This document shows positions 49,664-58,179 of a stretch of DNA of 64,000 nucleotides, in pieces. The position numbers and the translations under genes are program-made. This DNA is from an uncultured Alphaproteobacteria bacterium (GTDB taxonomy: Bacteria; Pseudomonadota; Alphaproteobacteria; Rhodospirillales; Rhodospirillaceae). The stretch is taken from positions 1,883,245 to 1,947,244 of the forward strand of contig LT599022.1 of assembly GCA_900079695.1 (NCBI GenBank). The letters are read 5' to 3'. Every line of letters starts with the position of its first letter. The first letter of the stretch is position 1. The notes under the pieces were generated by a model. The model was not told the origin of the DNA. It did not search any database and saw nothing but the letters and a program-made list of their open reading frames with translations.

Positions 49664-50983
49664 ATGTCTTCCGATCTTCTCGCCCGGGACAGCCGCGTCA
49701 TCTGGCACCCATTCACCCAGGCGCTCACCGCGCCCGAGCCGATCGCCGCGGTTTCGGCGAGCGGCGCCGAGATCGTCGATGCCGACGGCAACGTCATCCT
49801 CGACATGATCTCCTCGTGGTGGGTGAACCTCCACGGCCACAGCCACCCGCGGATCGCCGAGGCGATCGCCGCCCAGGCGAAGACGATGGAGCAGGTGATC
49901 TTCGCCACCTGCACCCACGAGCCCGCCGTCTCCCTGGCGGAGGGGATCGTCGGCCTGCTGCCCGCGCCGCTGTCCCGGGTGTTCTATTCCGACAACGGCT
50001 CCACCGCGGTGGAGGTGGCGCTCAAGATGGCGCTGCAGTTCTTCCGCAACCGCGGCGAGACCAAGCGCACCCGCTTCGTCGCGATGGACGGCGCCTACCA
50101 CGGCGACACCGTCGGCGCGATGTCGCTCGGCGTCAGCTGCGGCATCTTCGACGTCTGGGGCGAAATGCTGTTCGCGGTCGACACCCTCCCCAACGCCCCG
50201 ACCTGGGACGGCGACGACGACGTGGACGCGAAGGAGGCGAAGGCGCTCGCCGCGCTCGACGACTACCTCGCCGCCAACGGCGACGCCGTGGTGGCGGCGG
50301 TGGTCGAACCGCTGGTACAGGGCGCGGGCGGGATGCGGATGTGCCGCCCGGAGTTCCTCAAGGCGTGGGTGGAAAAGCTCAAGGCCGCGGGCGCGCTGAT
50401 CGTGTTCGACGAGGTGATGACCGGGTTCGGCCGCCTCGGCGAGGCGTTCGCCTGCCTCAAGACCGGAGTCTCGCCCGATTTCGTCTGCCTCTCCAAGGGC
50501 ATTACCGGCGGCTTCATGCCGATGGCGGCGACCGTCACCACCGACGCGGTGTACGCCGCGTTCCTCGCCAGGGACACCGCCAAGGCGTTCCTGCACGGCC
50601 ACTCCTACACCGCCAACCCGCTCGGCTGCGCGGCGGGCAACGCCTCGCTCGCGCTCCTGCGCGACCCCGCGTGCGCCAAGCGCCGCGCCGAGATCGAGGC
50701 GTTCCACCGCGCCGCGCTGGCCGAGGTGCGCAAGCTGCCCGGGGTCCGCAAGCCGCGCGTGACCGGCACGATCGCCGCCCTCACCCTCGACCCGGGCGGC
50801 GCGGAACGCGGCCTCGGCGCGGCGGTGGGGCTCAAGCTCAAGGAGTTCTTCAAGGCCGAGAACATGCTGATCCGCCCGCTCGGCAACGTCGTCTACCTGC
50901 TGCCGCCCTACTGCGTGACCGACGACCAGCTCGCCCGCGCGTGGGACAGCATCGCCCGCGGCATTCGCGCGGTCTCCGCCTGA
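49664..50983 (+). CDS. bioA: Adenosylmethionine-8-amino-7-oxononanoate aminotransferase
   Basis: A 439-residue class III PLP aminotransferase using SAM as amino donor. WHPFTQ, ISSWWVNLHGHSHP, DNGSTAVEVALKMALQF, VFDEVMTGFGRLG and the PLP lysine in CLSKGITGGFMPMA are as in BioA. It is the last gene of the operon bioB-F-H-C-D-A, which therefore encodes the whole path from malonyl-ACP to biotin except the fatty acid elongation cycles. Confidence 0.95.
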   Translation: MSSDLLARDSRVIWHPFTQALTAPEPIAAVSASGAEIVDADGNVILDMISSWWVNLHGHSHPRIAEAIAAQAKTMEQVIFATCTHEPAVSLAEGIVGLLPAPLSRVFYSDNGSTAVEVALKMALQFFRNRGETKRTRFVAMDGAYHGDTVGAMSLGVSCGIFDVWGEMLFAVDTLPNAPTWDGDDDVDAKEAKALAALDDYLAANGDAVVAAVVEPLVQGAGGMRMCRPEFLKAWVEKLKAAGALIVFDEVMTGFGRLGEAFACLKTGVSPDFVCLSKGITGGFMPMAATVTTDAVYAAFLARDTAKAFLHGHSYTANPLGCAAGNASLALLRDPACAKRRAEIEAFHRAALAEVRKLPGVRKPRVTGTIAALTLDPGGAERGLGAAVGLKLKEFFKAENMLIRPLGNVVYLLPPYCVTDDQLARAWDSIARGIRAVSA

Positions 50984-51058
50984 ACCGGTTGCGCGGCCGC
51001 GCCGGGCCACACTACATCATGATTCGGCGATGAGTATTCGCAATCAGGGAGACCGATC

Positions 51059-51292
51059 ATGAGCAGCACGACGTTGAGCATCGAAGGCATGCGTTGCTCG
51101 GGGTGCGCCGAGAACGTCGAGCGCGCGTTGCGCGACGTTCCGGGTGTGGCGAGCGTGGTCGTCGACCTCGACCACGGCACCGCGGTGATCGAGGGCGGCG
51201 GCGAGCCGCAGAACCTCGTGAGCGCGGTGAAAACCGCGGGCTACGCCGCCAGCATCGTCCCAGACGTGCAGCAGAATCCGAGCATCGTCTGA
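51059..51292 (+). CDS. copZ: Heavy-metal-associated (HMA) domain protein, CopZ-like
   Basis: A 77-residue single HMA domain with the metal site MRCSGC (GMRCSGCAENVERAL). Such proteins bind Cu(I) and hand it to a P1B ATPase; here the next gene is the broken copA. GGGAG lies upstream of the ATG and a strong terminator follows the stop, so it can be expressed on its own. Another soft metal cannot be excluded. Confidence 0.85.
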   Translation: MSSTTLSIEGMRCSGCAENVERALRDVPGVASVVVDLDHGTAVIEGGGEPQNLVSAVKTAGYAASIVPDVQQNPSIV

Positions 51293-51302
51293 TCGTCCGA
51301 CG

Positions 51303-51325
51303 AGGGCGGGGGCGACCCCCGCCCT
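51303..51325 (+). terminator. Terminator after copZ
   Basis: A 10-bp perfect stem AGGGCGGGGG and CCCCCGCCCT with a 3-base loop, followed by TCGCGTTTCG. Confidence 0.75.
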
Positions 51326-51406
51326 TCGCGTTTCGGGGTTGCGCGGGCGCATCCCCCGTGCCCACATAGCGAATCGGTTTCCTTCCAAACTCCGAGCGAA
51401 CACGCC

Positions 51407-52249
51407 ATGGCCACTCCCCTGCACCTCGGCATCACCGGGATGAGCTGCGCAGGCTGCGCCGCCAACGTCGAGCGCGCCCTCGCGCGGCTGCCCGGAGCAC
51501 GCGACGTCTCCGTCAACTTCGCCCTCGCCACCGCCGACCTCACCCTCGAAGCCCCGGCCGCCGACGCCGTGGAAGCCGTGCGCGGCGCCGGCTACGACGT
51601 CGCCCTCGCCACGGTTTCCCTCGAAATCGGCGGAATGAGCTGCGCGGGCTGCGCCGCTGCGGTGGAAAAGGCGCTCAAGGCCGCGCCCGGCGTGGTCGAC
51701 GCCCGGGTCAACCTCGCGCTCAACTCCGCCGAGGTCGACGTCGCCGACGCCGAGCCGCGCGCGCTCGTCGCCGCGGTCGAGGCGGCGGGCTACACCGCGC
51801 GGGTCCCGCTCGCGGACGGAACCCCGGCTCCGGCCGAGGCGCCCGACCGCTCCGGCCGCACCCTCCTCGCCGCGGCGCTGCTGTCCGCGCCGTTCCTCGC
51901 CAACATGGCGGCGATGCTGACCGGTGCGCCGCCGCTGCTGCCGCCCTGGGCGGAATGGGCGCTGGCGACGCCGGTATGGCTGCTGTGCGGCTGGCGCTTC
52001 CACCGGGGCGCGGTCAAGGCGCTCGGCCACGGCGCGGCGAACATGGACGTTCTCGTCTCGCTCGGCACCTCGGTCGCCTACCTCTTCAGCGTCTGGATGG
52101 TGCTGGATGCGCCCCCGGGCGCGCATCCGCACCTCTACTTCGAGGCGGCGGCGCTGATCGTCACTTTGGTGCTGTTCGGCAAGTGGCTGGAAGCGCGCGC
52201 CAAAAAAGTGCCGGTGTCAATTCTTTCGCGCAAATCAAGAAGGACTTGA
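51407..52249 (+). pseudogene. copA: Copper-translocating P1B-type ATPase, 5' part interrupted by the integrative element
   Basis: The frame encodes 280 residues, of which about 264 are ATPase. Two HMA domains have CxxC sites at C14/C17 and C79/C82 (GMSCAGCA in both). Four membrane helices follow, ending at YFEAAALIVTLVLFGKWLEA-RAK, a conserved point of CopA. From base 52201 the sequence departs: 14 unrelated residues (KVPVSILSRKSRRT) and a stop. The actuator, phosphorylation (DKTGT) and ATP-binding domains and the CPC helix are missing, so the product cannot transport. The remainder should lie beyond the far end of the inserted element. Confidence 0.93.
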
Positions 52250-52495
52250 AACCGTATATGGGACAGTAGGTTAGCTCCTTTCGGGGCCGCTTAGAAGAAG
52301 AGCGGCGTTGTCGGCTAGGAGCGACATAGGAGCGTTGGGAGAGAAAGCCGCATCGCACTGTGTAGTGCTGGATTGCCGAGGAACGGCGGGCCTGTCGCAT
52401 CATCATAGCCCAACAGGCTCGGCGGCATCCAGAATGAAGAACGCGCAGCCTGGGCTGCGCGTTCGATGGATGCCGTTGAATAGCATGCGGTGCAA
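52250..52495. other. Hairpin-rich non-coding end of the element
   Basis: No gene is seen. Inverted repeats are GCCGCT/AGCGGC (52286-52306), GCCTGT/ACAGGC (52390-52418) and the nested hairpin at 52423-52475. This zone lies between the last element gene and the copA junction and may hold termination and end-recognition signals. Confidence 0.5.
52423..52475 (-). terminator. Nested hairpin at the end of the trb operon
   Basis: An inner 12-bp perfect stem GAACGCGCAGCC/GGCTGCGCGTTC (52439-52464, 2-base loop) lies inside outer arms CGGCATCCA (52423-52431) and TGGATGCCG (52467-52475). It is about 20 bases past the DUF2274 stop, a suitable place for the operon terminator, though the T-run is poor. 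Confidence 0.5.
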
Positions 52496-52741
52496 TCATG
52501 GCGGCTTCGGTGGTGTGCTGCGGGTCGCCGTGCCCTTCCTGAATCCTCGATCCCCCGCCATGAACGCTTCCAGCATATGCGGGATCAGCGTCGCCGCATC
52601 AACGGCCTCGCCATACGCCTGCGCGTGTAGCGCGGCGTAGCGGTCGAGGTCGACTTTCAAGCTGGTCGGGCAAACGAAAGTCAGCTTGGTGCTCTCGGTC
52701 TTCGGCAGCGGGCCGAGCCGCAGCTTCTTGGTCGTGCTCAT
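52496..52741 (-). CDS. DUF2274 family protein
   Basis: An 81-residue protein (LRLGPLPKTESTKLTFVCPT then LDRYAALHAQAYGEAVDAAT) of the DUF2274 family, which is found at this place, directly after trbI, in Tn4371-like elements. The sequence has a ribbon-helix-helix flavour, but no function is established. Its ATG overlaps the trbI stop by four bases. Confidence 0.82.
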   Translation of the reverse strand: MSTTKKLRLGPLPKTESTKLTFVCPTSLKVDLDRYAALHAQAYGEAVDAATLIPHMLEAFMAGDRGFRKGTATRSTPPKPP

Positions 52742-54018
52742 CGTGAAGTCCCCCGGTTGAAGAACAGCGGCTGGTACGGCCGCAGCACCAGATCCCGGTT
52801 GACGATGATGCGAACCGGCAGGCCCGGCCGTTGCGTTAAGGTCGGCTGGATGTTGAGGTTGCGCCGGGTCATCTCCTGGCCGACCTGATTGATGCTGTCC
52901 TGCGCGCTGTCGCGCCCAGCGATGATGACGCGATCACCATCCTGCCGGTTCTCCGGCGCGGCCAGCTCGGCACCGACGCCCAGCAGCGTGGTGAGTGCCG
53001 CACCGGCAAAGATGCGGCCCCAGTGGTAGTCCACATCGTCCTCCAGCCCGGCATAGCCGGCTGGGTCGGTGCCGGCCAGGTTGTCGAGCGTGAGCGAAGA
53101 CGTGTCCGGCAGGATGATCCGGTTCCAGACGACTTGAACGCGGCTCTGCCCGTAGCTGACCTGGCTGTTGTATTTGCCCAGGATGCGCGAACCCTGCGGA
53201 ATCAGCAGGAAGCGCCCGGTGGCTGTGTCATAGACCGGCTCCGTCACCGTGGCGATCACGTCGCCGGGCAAGTCCGACTTGATGCCCGTCACCAAGGCAC
53301 CTGCGACCACTGTTCCGGCCATAACCTGATACGGCGAAATTGGCAGAGTCAGATTGCCGGAATTACGGGTTTCAGTGGGGCCAGCTTTCATGAAAGCCTC
53401 TTTCTGGTCTTGCCGGTTTTGCACCGCTGTCGGGTCAGCAGGTTGGGCCGCCGTGGAGGCCGGCCCGGCCGCCAGCGGGTCAAACGCCGCATTGGCGGCG
53501 AAGCCCGGCGCAGCGGCCACCTGTGTCTGCGCTACCGGCGCCGCATTCTGCCCACCCGAGCGGAAGAACACGGACGAGGCCGCGGCCGCCTCGGCTTCTT
53601 TTCGCAGGGCATCGTTCGGGTCGTGACCGGGGGCCGCGTAGGCAGCCGTCGCCGGTTGCTGCGACTTCACGATAGCCGGGCCAAGATCGCCCGGCAGCGG
53701 TGGCCCTAGTTCGGGAACGGCAGGCAGCAACGCCGGCGGCAGCTTGGAATAGTCCGTCGGCAGCGCATCCAGTCCTTCCGACTTTGACACGCGATCGACG
53801 TTGTAAAGCTCGGTCTGCTCGCCTGTGCTGCGTCGATGAGGTTGCAGCGACCACATCAGCGCGCCGAGCACGGCGACCGCTAGGACGCCGGCAAGGATGG
53901 CCAGCGAGCGCCGGTTCAGGCGTGTGACTGGACGCGGCTGGGCGCGCAGCGCCACTGCCTCCGGCGCCACCTTGTCCGCCTGCGGCGCGGCAAGGTCGGG
54001 AGTGTCATCCTGGCTCAT
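52738..54018 (-). CDS. trbI: Conjugal transfer protein TrbI (VirB10-like)
   Basis: A 426-residue type IV secretion protein spanning both membranes. One N-terminal helix (SLAILAGVLAVAVLGALMWS, about 38-57) is followed by a long Pro/Ala-rich periplasmic linker and a VirB10 domain (PISPYQVMAGTVVAGALVTG, YDTATGRFLLIPQGSRILGK, RVQVVWNRIILPD). It couples energy from the ATPases to the outer-membrane pore. Confidence 0.93.
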   Translation of the reverse strand: MSQDDTPDLAAPQADKVAPEAVALRAQPRPVTRLNRRSLAILAGVLAVAVLGALMWSLQPHRRSTGEQTELYNVDRVSKSEGLDALPTDYSKLPPALLPAVPELGPPLPGDLGPAIVKSQQPATAAYAAPGHDPNDALRKEAEAAAASSVFFRSGGQNAAPVAQTQVAAAPGFAANAAFDPLAAGPASTAAQPADPTAVQNRQDQKEAFMKAGPTETRNSGNLTLPISPYQVMAGTVVAGALVTGIKSDLPGDVIATVTEPVYDTATGRFLLIPQGSRILGKYNSQVSYGQSRVQVVWNRIILPDTSSLTLDNLAGTDPAGYAGLEDDVDYHWGRIFAGAALTTLLGVGAELAAPENRQDGDRVIIAGRDSAQDSINQVGQEMTRRNLNIQPTLTQRPGLPVRIIVNRDLVLRPYQPLFFNRGTSR

Positions 54019-54020
54019 GG

Positions 54021-55013
54021 TCAGTTCCTCCGTGCAACACCATCGGTGCGCTCGATCCGCACCACGTCGCCGCCATCGCCGCCCAGCCGCAGTTCGGCCG
54101 CGCCGAACAGGCGATCCACGACGTAGTACGGCGAGCGAAAACGGTAGTTCACCAGTTGCCCGTCGCCCTGCGCGCCGATGACAAACAGCGGCGGCAGCTC
54201 GCCCTGGGCGATGCCCGGCGGGAACTGGATATAGACCTTCTCTCCATCATCGAAGGCGCGCAGAGGCTTCCACGGCGGGTTGCTGCCCGATACCGCGTAG
54301 CGGAAGCGGATCTTGTCCAGCGACAGGCCCGTATCGACAGGCGTTGTTGCCTGCGCTGCCTGCGCCTGGCGCTGCAACGCGAGCATTCGGTCTTTCGGAT
54401 AGTCCCAGGACACCGACGCCATCCATGCCCTCTCGGTCGAGGTCAGCTCCAGCAGGTAGGTGCGCCGACTGGTGGTGATGACGAGATTGGTTTTCAGACC
54501 GGAGCGGATAGGCTTGACCAGCACATTGACGCGCAGATCGGCCCCGCCGCCGCTGGACGTGTCGCCCACGATCCAGCGCACGGTATCGCCGGCGGCGACC
54601 GTTACCAGTTCCTCGCCCGGTTGAAGCGAAACCACCGTCACGCGCCCCGGCGACGCATAGACCTGATAAAGCGCGCCATCGGTGAACGGCCACACCTGAA
54701 TCGCGTTGACGTAGCCCTCACGGGTAGGCGCGATACGCGCTTCTGCATTGGCACGGGAAACGCGCACCTTTTCGTCGGCCGGCTCCGGCGCAACGGGGGC
54801 CTCATCGAGTTCCGGCAGGGGCTTCAACTGCGCCGGCAGCGCCAGCGGTTCAGGGACGGCGACGACTTCGACGGGCTTGGGCGGTTCGGGCAACGGCTGG
54901 GCCAGCACCGTCTCGTCGAGCGAGATGGATGGCGGCGGCTTCCCCTGCGAGGCGCAGCCCGCGAGGGCCAGCAGCGTCAAAGGAACAACGTAAAGGCGGA
55001 AACGAAGTTTCAT
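54021..55013 (-). CDS. trbG: Conjugal transfer protein TrbG (VirB9-like)
   Basis: A 330-residue lipoprotein-like VirB9 homologue of the outer-membrane core. Signal MKLRFRLYVVPLTLLALAGC has lipobox LAGC. A proline-rich region and VirB9 domain follow (YVNAIQVWPFTDGALYQVYA, TSRRTYLLELTSTERAWMAS, FDDGEKVYIQFP, VIGAQGDGQLVNYRF). Its ATG overlaps the trbF stop (ATGA). Confidence 0.92.
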   Translation of the reverse strand: MKLRFRLYVVPLTLLALAGCASQGKPPPSISLDETVLAQPLPEPPKPVEVVAVPEPLALPAQLKPLPELDEAPVAPEPADEKVRVSRANAEARIAPTREGYVNAIQVWPFTDGALYQVYASPGRVTVVSLQPGEELVTVAAGDTVRWIVGDTSSGGGADLRVNVLVKPIRSGLKTNLVITTSRRTYLLELTSTERAWMASVSWDYPKDRMLALQRQAQAAQATTPVDTGLSLDKIRFRYAVSGSNPPWKPLRAFDDGEKVYIQFPPGIAQGELPPLFVIGAQGDGQLVNYRFRSPYYVVDRLFGAAELRLGGDGGDVVRIERTDGVARRN

Positions 55014-55714
55014 GGTTTGGCTCCTTCGGAAGAATCCAGTTCGCGGCTCCATGACAGGCCGTTGACGTAGATACCCAATGGGTTCTTGAGCAGGCGCTGT
55101 TCAGTACGCGGGGTTTGCAGGACGGTCGAAAGCACGGCGTTCCAGCGTTCGGTGCCGGCGGGCGCACCGTTGACATAGCGCTGCTCTGTCCAGCGCACGT
55201 TGAAAGACGTGTCGCTCGCGCGAACCACGCTGGTGATTTGCACCGTTACCGATTCCTTGCCGATGCGGGCGAATGGGTCATTGGTGCGGGCGTAGTCGTT
55301 GAGCACCGCCGCGCCCTTGTCGGTGGTGTAGTCGTAGGCATCGAGCCAGTTCTGCCGCACCACGATGGGGTCGATGGACAGCGAGCGAACCAGCGTCACG
55401 AAGCGCGCCAGGTGGTGCGCGATCTGCGCGTCGCCGGGCCGGTACGGCGTGGCGGCCTCTCCCACGGCGCGCACCTGCCCGGCTTGATCGACCTCGATGA
55501 CATAGGGCGTCACGATGGACTGCGCCGAGCGCCACACCAGGCCGCCGGCCATCAACAGCGCGAGCACTAGGCAGCCGAAGGCCATCAGGCGCCAATTCTT
55601 CGCCTGCACGCGGGCGGAGCCGATACGGTCGTCCCACACCTGGGCGGCGGCTTGATACGGGGTGGCAGGCTGCGGCGTATCGGCGTAGCGCACCTGCGGT
55701 CGTTTGAATCGCAT
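55010..55714 (-). CDS. trbF: Conjugal transfer protein TrbF (VirB8-like)
   Basis: A 234-residue bitopic inner-membrane protein. The N-terminal helix (LMAFGCLVLALLMAGGLVWR, about 43-62) is followed by a VirB8-type periplasmic domain (IDPIVVRQNWLDAYDYTTDK, VTVQITSVVRASDTSFNVRW). It acts as an assembly factor for the mating channel. Confidence 0.92.
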   Translation of the reverse strand: MRFKRPQVRYADTPQPATPYQAAAQVWDDRIGSARVQAKNWRLMAFGCLVLALLMAGGLVWRSAQSIVTPYVIEVDQAGQVRAVGEAATPYRPGDAQIAHHLARFVTLVRSLSIDPIVVRQNWLDAYDYTTDKGAAVLNDYARTNDPFARIGKESVTVQITSVVRASDTSFNVRWTEQRYVNGAPAGTERWNAVLSTVLQTPRTEQRLLKNPLGIYVNGLSWSRELDSSEGAKP

Positions 55715-55732
55715 GGGTGTTCTCCTTGAAGG

Positions 55733-57100
55733 TTAGGTATCGGAATCCCGCAGGCTCGGGCCTTGCCCGGAGCCGCCGCCGTCGCCGCCGCGCAGCGTGT
55801 GGGCGGCAGTGGTCGCGGCATGGGTAGCCTGCTGGCGGCGGTGCATCCGCTTGGCCCAGGCCGGTTGCTCTTGCTTCTGCGAGCCTGCGGTGCCGTCTGC
55901 GGTCTGGCCGGGGCCAGCACCGTCGCTGCCGGCTTCTGTGCCGTTCCAGCCAGCGCGGAAGGAGTCGGCCACCTTCTGCCCAACAGCGGAAGCACCAGAG
56001 GTGACGCTGCGGCCTGCGGCTTGTGCGCCAGTCTTGGCGACATTGCCGAGGCCAGCCGCCGCGCCCTTGGCACCGCCGCCGGCCGCAGCGGAACCGGCCT
56101 GGAACGCCGATCGGGCACTGCCGGCCGCCGAAGTCGCGGCACGCGCACCGGCACCGGCCAGCTTTGCGGCCGCCGGGGCCATTCGTGCCCCGGCCATGAC
56201 GGCGCCGCCCACGCCCGTTACGGCGGCGCCGATGGCAACGCCGGTGCCGACAGCCCCGACCGCAGCACCAGCCATCGCGCCCGCACCAAGCTGTGGCGCA
56301 CCGGACACCAGGCCGGTGGCGATACCGGGGCCGAAAATGCCCAGCGCCAGCAGCGCGAGCGAGGCCAGCATCACGACCAGCGCGTGGTCGATGGATGGTT
56401 CGTCGGGATGCACCTGGAACTCGGCGAACAGGCCTGAACCGATGCCGACGATGACGGCCAGCACCAAGACCTTGATGCCTGACGACACCACGTTGCCTAG
56501 CACCTTTTCCGCGAGGAACGAGGTCTTGTTCCAGAGTGCAAACGGGATCAAGACGAAGCCGGCGAGCGTAGTCAGTTTGAACTCGATCAGCGTGATGAAA
56601 AGCTGTACGGCCAGCACGAAGAAGCAGAGGATCACCACCAGCCAGGCGATGAACAGAACCACGATAGGGTCGATGTTCACGAACACCTCGGGGAACCCAG
56701 CCATGTCCCCGATCTGTTCCAGAATCGGCGCGGCTGCGTCGATGCCGGTCTTCGCCAGCCGGCCCGGCTGAAGGAAGTTCTCCATCGTGATGGCCGAGCC
56801 GGTAGCGGTAATTCCCAAGCCGGCGAACGAGCGGAACACGATGCTCGCCAGCCAGTTGAAGTTGCCGATGATGTAGGCGAACGCGCCGACACAGAGCACC
56901 TTGCGCAGCAGCTTGGCGATCACGTCGTCGCCCTGGCCGGTGGCGTGGCTCATGGCCCAATACAGGCCAGCGATCGTCATGTCGATGACGATGAGCGTGG
57001 CGGTGAGAAATGCCACTTCGCCCTGCAATAAGCCGAAGCCCGAGTCGATGTAGCGCGAGAACGTATCGAGGAAACGGTCGATGATGGTCACGTCGTTCAT
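55733..57100 (-). CDS. trbL: Conjugal transfer protein TrbL (VirB6-like)
   Basis: A 455-residue polytopic inner-membrane channel component. Six to seven membrane segments lie in residues 30-260, including FVLAVQLFITLIEFKLTTLA and LVVMLASLALLALGIFGPGI. The C-terminal 180 residues are Gly/Ala-rich and low in complexity, as in other TrbL proteins. The start overlaps the trbK-like stop. Confidence 0.9.
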   Translation of the reverse strand: MNDVTIIDRFLDTFSRYIDSGFGLLQGEVAFLTATLIVIDMTIAGLYWAMSHATGQGDDVIAKLLRKVLCVGAFAYIIGNFNWLASIVFRSFAGLGITATGSAITMENFLQPGRLAKTGIDAAAPILEQIGDMAGFPEVFVNIDPIVVLFIAWLVVILCFFVLAVQLFITLIEFKLTTLAGFVLIPFALWNKTSFLAEKVLGNVVSSGIKVLVLAVIVGIGSGLFAEFQVHPDEPSIDHALVVMLASLALLALGIFGPGIATGLVSGAPQLGAGAMAGAAVGAVGTGVAIGAAVTGVGGAVMAGARMAPAAAKLAGAGARAATSAAGSARSAFQAGSAAAGGGAKGAAAGLGNVAKTGAQAAGRSVTSGASAVGQKVADSFRAGWNGTEAGSDGAGPGQTADGTAGSQKQEQPAWAKRMHRRQQATHAATTAAHTLRGGDGGGSGQGPSLRDSDT

Positions 57101-57423
57101 GGCGAATCCTCGGGCGGAGTGAGCGGAACGGCGCCCTCTGGCAATTCATCTGCGGGCGTATCGAAGCTCGGCGGAATCGGCGGGAGTTCAGCCAGCGAGT
57201 TGTATTCATCCGGCCCGGTATGGCCGGCGAAGAAGCGCCGCCGGAAGGCTTCAGCGGCGGCGCGGCAGGCATCCTCGCCCACGGCCTGCCGGTCGGCCGC
57301 GCATTGCCCGCGCAACGCCTTGAGCCGCACCGGATCTGCGGCCAGGGCGTCGGCCAGGTTCTCGGCCGGCTGCTGGCCGCACGCGGTCAGCAGCACGGCC
57401 ATCAGGACGGAAGCGCATCGCAT
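57097..57423 (-). CDS. trbK: TrbK-like entry-exclusion lipoprotein
   Basis: A 108-residue lipoprotein: signal MRCASVLMAVLLTAC with lipobox LLTAC and a soluble tail containing CAADRQAVGEDACRAAAEAF. Its place between trbJ and trbL and its size match the alternative TrbK family of these elements, thought to block entry of a second copy. Assignment is by position and general features. Confidence 0.75.
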   Translation of the reverse strand: MRCASVLMAVLLTACGQQPAENLADALAADPVRLKALRGQCAADRQAVGEDACRAAAEAFRRRFFAGHTGPDEYNSLAELPPIPPSFDTPADELPEGAVPLTPPEDSP

Positions 57424-57435
57424 GGCCGCCTCCGG

Positions 57436-58179
57436 TCAGTTGTTATAGAAGTTGACGGACTGCGGCGTGTACGGCGTGCCGGTGCCCAGAAAGCGCCGCC
57501 GCACTTCGCGGGCGCGCTCCATAGCCGCCGCTTGCCGCGCCAGTTCCAGTGAAGCGGCCCGGTCTTGCGTGATCTGGAGCTGCTGCGCCTGGATCGACTG
57601 CTTGGCCTGCAAAGCCAGGAGCTGGTTCGTCGCCTGCATCGCTTGCAGCGCGCCGGTGGCCGACTGGCTCTGGCTCACGAGATCGGCCAGCGCGCTTTCG
57701 TCTTGGGCGAGGTTCTGCGACACCTGCGCCTGCATCCGCATCGCGGTGTGCAAGCCGTTCAAGGTGTTCTGCCAGCGTTCGCGGGCGTCCTGTGCCATGC
57801 GGTCGCCGCTGATGGTGGCGGCGTACTGTTCCGGGTACAGGCGGGCGAACGTGGCATCCATGCTCTGCACGTCGTAGGCCAAGCCGCGCGCCTCGGCGAT
57901 CAGGCGCTCGGTGGTGGCGAGCGTCGAGCGCAGGCGGTTGACGATGTTGAAGTCGAGATTTGCCAGGTTCCTGGCCTGGTTCATCAACATCTGCGCCTCG
58001 TTCTGAAGCTGGTTGATCTGGTTGTTGATCTGTTCCAGCGTGCGCACGGCGGTCAGCGTGTTCTGCACGAAGTTGGACGGGTCGAACACCGTCAGCGCGG
58101 ATGCGGGCTGCACGGCCAGCAGCGATACCGACAGCACGGCAGCGAGTGAGACAGAGAGCAAACGGGGCTTGGTCTTCAT
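57436..58179 (-). CDS. trbJ: Conjugal transfer protein TrbJ (VirB5-like)
   Basis: A 247-residue secreted pilus-associated protein. Signal peptide MKTKPRLLSVSLAAVLSVSL..ASA is followed by long Gln-rich helices (RTLEQINNQINQLQNEAQML; TGALQAMQATNQLLALQAKQ), as in TrbJ/VirB5. The ATG overlaps the trbE stop (ATGA); the longer open frame to 58278 is trbE antisense-free extension without support. Confidence 0.9.
   Translation of the reverse strand: MKTKPRLLSVSLAAVLSVSLLAVQPASALTVFDPSNFVQNTLTAVRTLEQINNQINQLQNEAQMLMNQARNLANLDFNIVNRLRSTLATTERLIAEARGLAYDVQSMDATFARLYPEQYAATISGDRMAQDARERWQNTLNGLHTAMRMQAQVSQNLAQDESALADLVSQSQSATGALQAMQATNQLLALQAKQSIQAQQLQITQDRAASLELARQAAAMERAREVRRRFLGTGTPYTPQSVNFYNN

Noticed and set aside
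52190-52260. tRNA gene as attachment site of the element
   Set aside because: The junction is within the copA coding sequence; no tRNA-like cloverleaf or CCA end is seen.
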